Shown here one piece after another: positions 1 to 6,649 of a stretch of 7,468 nt of DNA. A model generated the notes under the pieces. The model searched no databases. It saw only the letters and a program-made list of their open reading frames with translations, and had not been told where the DNA came from. The DNA is from an uncultured Coriobacteriaceae bacterium. Lineage in GTDB: Bacteria; Actinomycetota; Coriobacteriia; Coriobacteriales; Atopobiaceae. The stretch covers positions 1-7,468 of the forward strand of contig CACXZL010000101.1 of NCBI GenBank assembly GCA_902772085.1. Reading direction: 5' to 3'. Every line of letters begins with the position of its first letter. The stretch's first letter is position 1. The position numbers were made by a program, and so were the translations under genes.

Positions 1-675
1 AGTCATGTCCTTTGCGGCATCGACGGCGTCCGAGCCCAGGAGATCAGCGCAGAGTTCTGCCACATAGCGGGCACGCTTCGCGCGCTTGCGCACGTCGTGC
101 GTGTGCTCCTCGTCCGCGAGGTCTAGGGCGTCGAGCTCTGCCCTCACGGACTCGACCATGCCGTCGTACCTTGCACGCACCGCGCTCTGATCCAGGGCGT
201 GCGTGGCGTAGCGCTTCTTCCACTCGACGTTCTTTGCGAGTGACATGGCCCGCCGGAACGACCTTGCAAGCGGCTTGGATGCGAGTGCGTCGAGGACCTT
301 AGCTCGCTCCGTGGCGGCCGCATCCGCGCAGAGCGCGACGAGCTCCGGGGAGGAGCCCTGGTCGGCTCGCACCTGCCCCTCAAAGACGTCGAGCTCGCGC
401 AGGAGCGAGGTGTGCCCTACGATACGCTTGAGGATCGCTTGGGTCTCGGCGTTTTGCTTCGAGCGCTGCCACGGCTTCACGAACGCCACGAGGCTTCGCA
501 GCCTGCGGATGTGCGTGCGTAGGTGGTGGTTCGTCTCGATGTCGTCAGGGTCGGCGAAGAATGCCTCGCGGTGCCCTTGGACGGCATATGCGGTCTTTGC
601 GAGCGTGCGTTGGAGCTGGCGTTGTATGAGCAGCCCATCTTCGTCGTGCCGCTTATCGGCGTAATCTTTCTTCAC
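1..675 (-). CDS. CHAD-domain protein, 5' part (runs off left edge)
   Basis: The minus-strand frame is open from a GTG at 675 to base 1, giving 225 residues with no stop, so the C-terminus lies outside the window. Seen: an N-terminal helix-rich stretch; NHHLRTHIRRLRS at residues 49-61; LLRELDV at 91-97; and HTHDVRKRAKRARYVAEL at 191-208. These match the conserved His/Arg/Lys helix motifs of the CHAD family (HxxR...RRLR, LRdlDV, HdlRkrlKrlRY). Known for the family: CHAD domains bind inorganic polyphosphate through these basic helices and localise to polyphosphate granules. No CYTH domain precedes the CHAD part, so this looks like a stand-alone cytoplasmic CHAD protein. Start choice: AAGGGGG lies five bases before the GTG. 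An in-frame ATG at 714 would add 13 residues but has no evident ribosome site and overlaps a possible -10 box. The usual last CHAD motif is not visible because of the edge. The family call is firm; the cellular role is inferred. Confidence 0.9.
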   Translation of the reverse strand, partial: MKKDYADKRHDEDGLLIQRQLQRTLAKTAYAVQGHREAFFADPDDIETNHHLRTHIRRLRSLVAFVKPWQRSKQNAETQAILKRIVGHTSLLRELDVFEGQVRADQGSSPELVALCADAAATERAKVLDALASKPLARSFRRAMSLAKNVEWKKRYATHALDQSAVRARYDGMVESVRAELDALDLADEEHTHDVRKRAKRARYVAELCADLLGSDAVDAAKDMT

Positions 676-694
676 GGCAACCCCCTTTGCGTTC

Positions 695-733
695 CGGTGA
701 AAAACGGTGACCATAACAAGGCCATGGTATCAC
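695..733. promoter_or_regulatory. Repeated and inverted sites before the CHAD gene
   Basis: CGGTGA occurs twice, at 695-700 and 705-710, exactly one helical turn apart. GTGACCAT (707-714) is an imperfect inverted match to ATGG-TA-TCAC (724-733). Both flank or overlap the possible -10 box of the minus-strand CHAD gene, so they could form an operator. Arms this short can arise by chance, and no regulator is identifiable. Confidence 0.25.
710..718 (-). promoter_or_regulatory. Possible extended -10 box for the CHAD gene
   Basis: Read on the minus strand, this is TG-T-TATGGT, an extended -10 element matching TATAAT at four of six bases. No good -35 box is seen at the usual distance, which is tolerable for an extended -10 promoter. 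If used, transcription would start inside or after the alternative ATG at 714, supporting the GTG at 675 as translation start. Confidence 0.25.
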
Positions 734-755
734 GCGGCGAGCGGCAGAAAGAACA

Positions 756-769
756 CGATGGCGCCATCG
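756..769. promoter_or_regulatory. Perfect 14-bp palindrome, candidate operator
   Basis: CGATGGCGCCATCG is a perfect palindrome with no spacer. It lies between the two divergent genes, about 80 bp upstream of the CHAD start. Its length and symmetry fit a binding site for a dimeric regulator, but the cognate protein is unknown and no second copy is seen in the window. Confidence 0.4.
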
Positions 770-775
770 GTCCCG

Positions 776-801
776 TACGCTCGATGTGCAGTGGGAGCGT
801 A
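776..801. repeat. Inverted repeat, 7-bp arms
   Basis: TACGCTC (776-782) and GAGCGTA (795-801) are perfect inverted arms separated by 12 bases, extendable by one G-T pair. No T-run follows on either strand, so a factor-independent terminator is unlikely. It could be a protein-binding site or a weak hairpin. Confidence 0.35.
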
Positions 802-826
802 TGGTGGCCAGTAAAGAACGCGGGGA

Positions 827-899
827 CCGTACCGGTGGCCAAAAGGCTATGGGCGGGCCGTACCGGTGGCCAAAAGGCTATGGGCGGGCCGTACCGGTG
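827..899. repeat. 31-bp tandem repeat, two exact copies plus partial
   Basis: Two identical 31-bp units occupy 827-857 and 858-888. A third copy begins at 889 and matches for 11 bases (CCGTACCGGTG) before diverging. A degenerate copy lies upstream from about 798, where GGTGGCCA (803-810) sits exactly 31 bp before the same octamer at 834-841. Each unit contains the GGCC-flanked dyad core ACCGGT, then AAAAGG and GGGCGGG. The period is not a multiple of three and no coding frame is supported across it, so this is non-coding. Thirty-one base pairs is about three DNA turns, which would place sites on one face of the helix. Inferred role: binding array or a copy-number-variable promoter element. 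Confidence 0.85.
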
Positions 900-973
900 C
901 CCGACCCGCAGACGGCGACTCAAGAAGCGAGAGCGGAGCCGCTTGCTGGATGGCGCAGGGGCGGGAGGGCGCG

Positions 974-1022
974 CACTGTGACAGCCGATGGGTGCTTGAA
1001 CGTAAAAAACCGACACTGTCAC
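974..1022. promoter_or_regulatory. CACTGT/TGACAG sites upstream of the -35 box
   Basis: GTGACAG (978-984) and CTGTCAC (1016-1022) are perfect inverted arms 31 bases apart. CACTGT also recurs directly at 974-979 and 1014-1019, and CTGT-G-ACAG (976-984) is itself a small dyad. The downstream site abuts the TTGACA box at 1023, so a bound protein could control the surface-protein promoter. Candidate operator only. Confidence 0.35.
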
Positions 1023-1052
1023 TTGACAAGACAAACAAATACTCAAGAAAAT
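1023..1052 (+). promoter_or_regulatory. Candidate promoter for the surface-protein operon
   Basis: A perfect -35 hexamer TTGACA is at 1023-1028. After an 18-base spacer, GAAAAT at 1047-1052 matches the -10 consensus at four of six bases. The local sequence is clearly AT-richer than its surroundings. A start near 1059 would give a leader of roughly 36 bases before the ATG at 1095. The -35 is strong; the -10 choice is uncertain. Confidence 0.5.
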
Positions 1053-1094
1053 ACGACGCATACTGTATTGGTAGTCCAGAGGACGGAGAGTCCC

Positions 1095-4000
1095 ATGCCT
1101 GCATCAAATAAACGCACCCAACTTGCAGAACGCACCCTGACGCGCCGGAACTTCTTCCGCATGGCCGTGGGCTCGTTTGCCACGCTGCCCACGGTGGCGG
1201 GCGGCTTTCTGGTGGAGACGCCGGCCGCCTACGCCGCCGAATCCGAGGGGTATACCCAGCAAAGGGACGGCGGGCCGGTGGATGACACCGTCACCAAGAT
1301 CGTCGTCGTGGAGGGATACCAGCTTGGCGTCAACGTGGTGGACACCGCCACGGGAGGGCATGATCCCGTGCCCCATGCCCACGTCCACGTCACCTCCCGC
1401 TACAACGGCAAGGAGGTCGACGGCTTCACGGGCGACGACGGCATCGTCACGTTCGACATCAGCGACCTGGCCGAGGACCTCGAAGGCGTCGGGGCGAAGA
1501 ACCTCAGCACCTACGCCTTCAACGGGACCATCACCGTGGACTGCCCCGGTTACCGCGAGTTCGAGATGGCCCTCACCCGTCTTGTGGGAGGCGGCGGCGT
1601 CACGGTGTCCACGCGCAACCTGTCCGAAGGCGCGGGCGATCCCTATCCGCGCACGGTCTCCTTCAACGAATGGGACGTGCTCTACGACATGGACAACGAG
1701 TTCCTCACCACCACGGCAAACGACGCCGACCAAAACCTGAGCCTCGAGTTCCGCCAGATGCCCGTCGGCGCGGCGACCGTCCTGCTCAAGGATCGCGCCT
1801 CGGGCGAGACGCTCATGACCACCACCTCGAACGTAGGCGCGGACGGCATCCTCAACGCATCCTTCGTGGGAAAGCACCTGCAAGCCGGCACTCAGGAAGC
1901 CCTGCCCGAGAAGTGTCAGTTTGACGTCGAGGTGGTGCAGGGCGAGAGCCACATCCTCTGCCCCATCAAGCTGGCGGTAAAGCAGGGCGTGACACACGAC
2001 GAGATACGGTCGGGCAAGTACGAGGCCAAGCCCATCGACACGTCGCTCACGAGCACGACGGTGGCGCACCTCAAGTGGCCGAGCGGCGTGCCGCTCGTGG
2101 GCGGTCGCGAGATCAAGGGCTTTGGCCCCAACTTCTACGTGAACGCGTACCTGAACCCCCTCGGATACTTCCAGCTGACGATAAAGACCCCCTCGATGGG
2201 CTATGTGAGAGATACCGGTCACGAGGCGACCGACAAGGGCCAGGGATGGCAGATTCAACCCTGCAAGTTCCCCAACCAATGGTGGGCCTCGGGCATAAAG
2301 GAGATGAAAGAGGGCCTGAGCCGCGCCAAGGAGGGAGCTGAAAACGGGATGGAGACGCTTCCGGGCCGGATGACCGCCGGGAGCTTCATGCCCATCGAGA
2401 CGTTCGCCTCGCTCAAGGTGTCGGTCAACCTGCAGCTGTGTGCCATCGCGAAATGGAGCGACGAGACAAGGATCTTTCAGGGCATGGCCGCGGGTCAGGT
2501 GTTTGTGGCCATCATCACCTGCGTGTCGGCGAACTTCTGGCTGGGATGCATCCCCGTCCTCATCTCCTTCGACTTCAACTGGACGTCGATCATCTCCCTG
2601 AGTGCGGGCTTCTACACGGCCCCCGACGCGTATGGGGACCCACAGGAGCTCATCCTCGCCATGGACAAGTGGCAGTGGGACTACAGCAACACGGGCTTCA
2701 CCTTCACCTTCAACCTGATTCCGAGCCTTTCGGTCGGCGTGGGCGTCCGCGGGGTCGGGTCGGTCTCCGTGAGGGGCACCTTCCAGCTGACGGTCAGCTT
2801 CGGCCTCACCTACAAGGGCAGCATGAGCTCGGACACCTACGAGCTGCCCCATGTCGTCGCCGGCTATGCCGCGCAGATCGCCATCGTGATCAGCATGTTC
2901 TTCTTTAGCACGACCTTCCCCCTCAAGCAGTGGAAGTACCGCACCTTCTGCGACAACTGGGAGGAGAACGAGCAGAAGAAGGGCGGTCTCAAGGCCGCGG
3001 CTGACGAGGCCGAGGGCGATTGGAGAAGGTCGGCCGAGGACCTGAGCCTGGAAGAGATTGTAGGAAAGCTCAAGATCATGGACGACGCGACGCTGAAGCG
3101 CACGTCGGAGTTCGACGGTACCACCGCCCTCGCCGACGAGATCGAGGTGGAGCCCTTCGACTGGGAGAAGGTCCGAAAGGAGGACCGCGTGGCGACGCTC
3201 GACAACGGGCGTAAGATCACGTACAAGGTCTACAGCATGAAGACGGAGGACCTGGAACCGCAGGGTGCCTTCGCGGGACAGACAGATGCAGAGGGCGTTG
3301 CGGAGCAGGAGGTCTATGCGCCGCGCTATCCGTCCTCCGTTCGGTTCGAGCCGGCGACACGTGCCACGGAGCTGGCGGCCATGGCCGAGGGGAACGAAGA
3401 GGAGCTTCCGCTCTCGGCGACGCCCAAGGCGGTCGACGTGAGCAAGCACGGGGGAATCGTCCTCGATCCTGCGACCGACACGATCATCGCCGGCGGCGTC
3501 TTTGGCGACCCGCGCATAAAGATCGCCACGCTCAACACAAGCGTCGGCGGCACGAACCTGCGCGTCACCTGCACGTTCCGCATCGGTGTCGTGACCATCG
3601 ACGGCCAGCGCCGCAGTCGCGTCATCATGACGATAATCGACGCCAGCGGCGGGGACGGGGCCTCGGATGACGCCGCCAAGCGCTACATCGGCACCAGCAA
3701 GCCGCTCGACTTCGAGTTCATGGACCTCAAGGGCGTACGGCATGCCAATCTGTACGACTACGAGTTCGACATCGTGTTCACCACGATTCAGGCCAGCAGC
3801 GGCACCATCGACATGGTCCACCTCGTCGTGGTGTCCGGCCTGCGCGAGCACGCCGACGAGACGAGCATCGTGGACGCCTCCACGGACCTCGTGTTCTCTT
3901 ACGTGAACTTCCGTGCGGCGGATGCGTTTGGAAACACCAACTATCTCGTGAAGTCGGTCTCTGCGTTGACGGTCCTGGGCGACGGGAACTACGACGACAA

Positions 4001-5888
4001 GTACCATTGCGTCTCAAACGTGAGGATCGGCACCGACGGCACGGAGGAGAGCTGGCACCTGCTCATCGGCATGCTCGACCGCAGTTCCGACGTGGTCGAG
4101 GCGGTGCTCACGGACAACTACGGAGACGGAACGAACGGCACGGTCAAGACGAGCGTCGTCTTCGCGATTCTCGACCAGCGCGCGGAGGAGTGGCTCGTTC
4201 CCGAGCGCAGCAACGTTGAGGACGCGATGGCCATCGCGTCGATCGAGAGCGGCACGATCCTGAGCATGACCATCTCGCCGAAGATGGCCATCCTGAAGAC
4301 GCCCAAAGACGACGCGATGGTGGATGCCTACACCGTCACGCTCACCTCGACGGAGGAGACCTTCTTCTTCGTGGTGCAGCTCGACGAGGAAGACGCCGTG
4401 TTCACGAGCATCAAGATGGCGCCGATGCTCGAGTCGGGCATGCGGCTGGTGCCGTGGCCGCAGGAGAACTGCTTCCTCACGACCTATCCGACCGAGGACT
4501 ACCTCCAGGAGCTCACCGAGAGCGGGGATTGGAAGAATCCCGACAACTGGGACCGCAGCAGGTGGGCGCTCCAGAAGGCCTGGTGGGAGGAGGAGCTCGA
4601 CAATCCGGCCAACGACAAGTCCGGCACGCCCATCCTGCACTTCTCGCAGATAGGTCCGGAAAACTTCAACATCGACACCTTCGGCATCAACAGCAGTGGC
4701 ACCTTCATCTTCTGGCCCCAGGGACGCGAGGGCAACGAAGGTCGCATCTATGACGACAGCGGAAACTACAAGCCGGTCGACGAGGGTGACACCCACCTCT
4801 ACCAGCTGATGGGCGCGCGCATCTACGGGAACCACTTCTCCGATCCCTTCGTGGTGGCCGAGGTCGAGCATCACATGTCCGACCTGGTGGTCGTCGCGTC
4901 ACGCGACAGGCTGTCGCCGCTCGAGGTGTTGAGCGTGGAGCAGGTGCAGTCTGGCACCGACGGCGAGGGCAATCCGCTCTACCTGCATCACGAGGCGAAC
5001 GTGTGGTACACCGCCGTACCGCACGTGGTCTGCGCCACGGTGGTGGACTGCTACGCGCCGGTGCCCTTCGTTTCTGCAGGCGGCACGCTCGCGTTCAACG
5101 TCACGATCAGGAACGACGGCAACTGCTTCATCAAGGGCTGCACGCTGCAGCTCTGCCTGCATGGCACGACGGTCGACGAGAACGGCAAGACCGTCGCCAC
5201 CGCGTCTGCCGAGCGCGTCGAGGGCAGCGTGGCAAGGCTGGAGATCGGGCAGGAGACCTTGTTGGAGTCACACTTCAATCCCAGAAGCAGCGAGACGGGC
5301 GAGCTTGAGAACGTCGAGGTCGACTTCACGCTCGCGCCGGGCAAGCGCTCGATGTACGAGGTCCGGATACCCATTCCCAAGGACTGGGAGGCCGGCGACA
5401 AGTTCGTGTCGCTCGTGGCCTCGGTGGACAAGAACACCGACGTCGCCGAAGGCGGCAGCCTCTCCGCGCTGGCCGAGGGCGACGAGGAGATCGTCTACCA
5501 GGAGTTTGGCGTCGAACCGGGTGCCTATCGACCCTACGTCCAGCGTTCGACCCCCGACGTCGACAAGAACCGCACGCACATGGACGTGATCACCGTCGAC
5601 AGCAAGACCACGATGGCCAGCAACTTGTCCGACGCGCCGCTGACGTATTGGTCCAGCGGCAGTGGGTATAATCCGTATCAGCAGGGACGGGGTGGCTCAT
5701 CGGGTGGCATGACGAGCGGATCGTCAGGCACCACGGGCTCCCGCAGCGCGGTTCCGAGAACGGGAGACCCATTCACGGGAGTCGCCGCGGGCATAGCCGC
5801 CGTGGGCATGGCCTTGACGGCCTATGGCGCCCGTCGCGCGCGGAACGACAAGAACGACAAGAACGACGATTCATCCGAGGACGCGTAG
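1095..5888 (+). CDS. Large Tat-exported, sortase-anchored surface protein
   Basis: This encodes 1597 residues. The ATG at 1095 is chosen because GGAG (1085-1088) lies six bases upstream and a signal peptide begins at once; the open frame extends to an ATG at 786, but that would read through non-coding repeats. Seen in order: a twin-arginine signal (TRRNFFR, residues 16-22) with a hydrophobic core and likely cleavage after AYA at 47; a carboxypeptidase-regulatory/transthyretin-like domain (about 66-176, with an FTGDDGIVTFD turn); a central part with hydrophobic stretches (464-496, 587-610) around a glycine- and beta-rich stretch (about 533-574); a charged helical linker (about 623-668); a long beta-rich, possibly propeller-like region (about 780-1315); a CARDB-like domain (about 1320-1455, NVTIRNDGN ending SVDKN); a Gly/Ser stalk; and a sorting signal VPRTGD at 1553-1558, then a hydrophobic segment and an ARRAR tail. 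Inferred role: wall-attached adhesin or binding protein; the ligand is unknown. It has no close named family that I recognise. The beta-helix gene follows 47 bp downstream. Confidence 0.9.
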   Translation: MPASNKRTQLAERTLTRRNFFRMAVGSFATLPTVAGGFLVETPAAYAAESEGYTQQRDGGPVDDTVTKIVVVEGYQLGVNVVDTATGGHDPVPHAHVHVTSRYNGKEVDGFTGDDGIVTFDISDLAEDLEGVGAKNLSTYAFNGTITVDCPGYREFEMALTRLVGGGGVTVSTRNLSEGAGDPYPRTVSFNEWDVLYDMDNEFLTTTANDADQNLSLEFRQMPVGAATVLLKDRASGETLMTTTSNVGADGILNASFVGKHLQAGTQEALPEKCQFDVEVVQGESHILCPIKLAVKQGVTHDEIRSGKYEAKPIDTSLTSTTVAHLKWPSGVPLVGGREIKGFGPNFYVNAYLNPLGYFQLTIKTPSMGYVRDTGHEATDKGQGWQIQPCKFPNQWWASGIKEMKEGLSRAKEGAENGMETLPGRMTAGSFMPIETFASLKVSVNLQLCAIAKWSDETRIFQGMAAGQVFVAIITCVSANFWLGCIPVLISFDFNWTSIISLSAGFYTAPDAYGDPQELILAMDKWQWDYSNTGFTFTFNLIPSLSVGVGVRGVGSVSVRGTFQLTVSFGLTYKGSMSSDTYELPHVVAGYAAQIAIVISMFFFSTTFPLKQWKYRTFCDNWEENEQKKGGLKAAADEAEGDWRRSAEDLSLEEIVGKLKIMDDATLKRTSEFDGTTALADEIEVEPFDWEKVRKEDRVATLDNGRKITYKVYSMKTEDLEPQGAFAGQTDAEGVAEQEVYAPRYPSSVRFEPATRATELAAMAEGNEEELPLSATPKAVDVSKHGGIVLDPATDTIIAGGVFGDPRIKIATLNTSVGGTNLRVTCTFRIGVVTIDGQRRSRVIMTIIDASGGDGASDDAAKRYIGTSKPLDFEFMDLKGVRHANLYDYEFDIVFTTIQASSGTIDMVHLVVVSGLREHADETSIVDASTDLVFSYVNFRAADAFGNTNYLVKSVSALTVLGDGNYDDKYHCVSNVRIGTDGTEESWHLLIGMLDRSSDVVEAVLTDNYGDGTNGTVKTSVVFAILDQRAEEWLVPERSNVEDAMAIASIESGTILSMTISPKMAILKTPKDDAMVDAYTVTLTSTEETFFFVVQLDEEDAVFTSIKMAPMLESGMRLVPWPQENCFLTTYPTEDYLQELTESGDWKNPDNWDRSRWALQKAWWEEELDNPANDKSGTPILHFSQIGPENFNIDTFGINSSGTFIFWPQGREGNEGRIYDDSGNYKPVDEGDTHLYQLMGARIYGNHFSDPFVVAEVEHHMSDLVVVASRDRLSPLEVLSVEQVQSGTDGEGNPLYLHHEANVWYTAVPHVVCATVVDCYAPVPFVSAGGTLAFNVTIRNDGNCFIKGCTLQLCLHGTTVDENGKTVATASAERVEGSVARLEIGQETLLESHFNPRSSETGELENVEVDFTLAPGKRSMYEVRIPIPKDWEAGDKFVSLVASVDKNTDVAEGGSLSALAEGDEEIVYQEFGVEPGAYRPYVQRSTPDVDKNRTHMDVITVDSKTTMASNLSDAPLTYWSSGSGYNPYQQGRGGSSGGMTSGSSGTTGSRSAVPRTGDPFTGVAAGIAAVGMALTAYGARRARNDKNDKNDDSSEDA
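5844..5868 (+). repeat. In-frame 9-bp tandem repeat in the C-terminal tail
   Basis: AACGACAAG occurs at 5844-5852 and 5853-5861 and is followed by the partial copy AACGACG. It encodes NDK-NDK-NDD at the cytoplasmic end of the sortase substrate, after the basic ARRAR stop-transfer residues. The copy number could vary without breaking the frame. Confidence 0.7.
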
Positions 5889-5906
5889 CGCAAGGGACCA
5901 CACCCT

Positions 5907-5922
5907 GATGCGTTTACGCATG
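5907..5922 (+). other. Small hairpin in the gap before the beta-helix gene
   Basis: ATGCGT (5908-5913) and ACGCAT (5916-5921) are perfect inverted arms; a realistic stem is five pairs with a TTTA loop. It sits between the TAG ending at 5888 and the ribosome site GAGGAGAAGG (about 5924-5933). There is no T-run, so it is not a typical terminator. It could modestly affect readthrough or translation of the second gene. Confidence 0.35.
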
Positions 5923-5935
5923 AGAGGAGAAGGAC

Positions 5936-6649
5936 ATGAGGCCAAAGACGCAGCGTATGGGGGCGGTGGCTGTGGTCCTGCTCCTCTCCCTCGTGTGTGC
6001 GCTCATCTGCGGCACGTATGCGCCCGTTCGTGCGCAAGAGGGGGGCGGCGCCACCGGATCGTCTGGCGAACTCGGGGCCGAAACCACTGGGGACCTCGGG
6101 GCCGGATCGCCTGGCGACCTCGGGGCCGTGGTCGAGATCCCGCACCGAGCCCCGACGGAGGACCCGTTCTTGTTGGTCGCCCAGGCCGAGAACTCGGCCG
6201 AGGTGTCCGTCAGCACCGAGGAGGAGCTTCGGCAAGCCGTGAAGGCGGCGACCAAGGACGCCACCATCGTCCTCGGCAGCGACATCGCACTCGCGAGTTC
6301 CAGCCAGCTGTATGTGACGCGTGGTCAAGCGTTCACCCTGAACCTCCACGGCCACACCCTTTCCCGGGCGCCAGGGTCGGGCAATTCTCGGATAATCAGC
6401 ATCGATGCCGACGCGACCCTCAGCATCGTGGACTTGCCCCAAGGCGGTCATGGGACCATCTCGGGAGGACGGTCGTACAACGACGGCGGGGCCATATCAA
6501 ACAACGGCACGCTCGTCATGTACGGCGGTACGATTACGGGAAGCAGCGCCGTTCGGAACGGCGGGGCCGTCGCAAACTATGGGTCTGCCAGCTTCAAGCA
6601 GACGGGGTGGCGGCATCTACAACGCCGGGTATGCGACGCTCTTGTTTGA
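5936..6649 (+). CDS. Beta-helix adhesin-like protein, N-terminal part (frame broken near 6605)
   Basis: The ATG at 5936 follows a strong ribosome site (AGGAGAAGG). Seen: a Sec signal peptide with a long hydrophobic core (residues 9-26) and likely cleavage after VRA at 33; a low-complexity stretch of three 8-residue units (41-64); then a typical start of a right-handed beta-helix/pectate-lyase-like fold, STEEELRQAVKAA with an IVLGSDIAL strand and a LNLHGHTL strand; and the first two rungs, DGGAISNN and NGGAVANY. After KQT (residue 223) the frame reads GWRHLQRR and stops at 6649, while the same protein clearly continues one frame over from 6606. The gene is therefore broken or phase-shifted here, unless the assembly is wrong. 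Known for similar proteins: secreted beta-helices act as adhesins or glycan-active surface proteins; no catalytic residues are recognisable. It is probably co-transcribed with the preceding sortase-anchored gene. Confidence 0.85.
   Translation: MRPKTQRMGAVAVVLLLSLVCALICGTYAPVRAQEGGGATGSSGELGAETTGDLGAGSPGDLGAVVEIPHRAPTEDPFLLVAQAENSAEVSVSTEEELRQAVKAATKDATIVLGSDIALASSSQLYVTRGQAFTLNLHGHTLSRAPGSGNSRIISIDADATLSIVDLPQGGHGTISGGRSYNDGGAISNNGTLVMYGGTITGSSAVRNGGAVANYGSASFKQTGWRHLQRRVCDALV
6056..6127 (+). repeat. Three 24-bp tandem units in the mature N-terminus
   Basis: Units at 6056-6079, 6080-6103 and 6104-6127 encode GSSGELGA, ETTGDLGA and GSPGDLGA. Units one and three are nearly identical in DNA, and all three end in CTCGGGGCC. 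Just after signal cleavage, this looks like a flexible spacer whose copy number could change in frame. Confidence 0.8.

Noticed and set aside
827..899. Short CRISPR array
   Set aside because: The units are directly contiguous with no unique spacers, so this is a tandem repeat and not repeat-spacer DNA.
245..981. Plus-strand open frames at 245-664 and 523-981
   Set aside because: The first is antisense to the CHAD gene, whose conserved motifs are unmistakable. The second extends into the repeat region. Both have Arg/Ser/Cys-rich shadow composition.
786..1094. Upstream extension of the surface protein to the ATG at 786
   Set aside because: It would run through the 31-bp non-coding repeats and the promoter, lacks a ribosome site, and would bury the Tat signal 100 residues inside.
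1104..4007. 967-codon open frame antisense to the large surface protein
   Set aside because: It and the 4014-4874 minus frame share one phase and mirror the GC-rich codon pattern of the true gene. They have no signal peptide, domain or ribosome site, and the plus strand has a clear Tat signal and sortase signal.
5907..5922. Factor-independent terminator between the two surface genes
   Set aside because: The stem is only five to six pairs with no T-run, and it is followed at once by a ribosome site. Readthrough is more likely.
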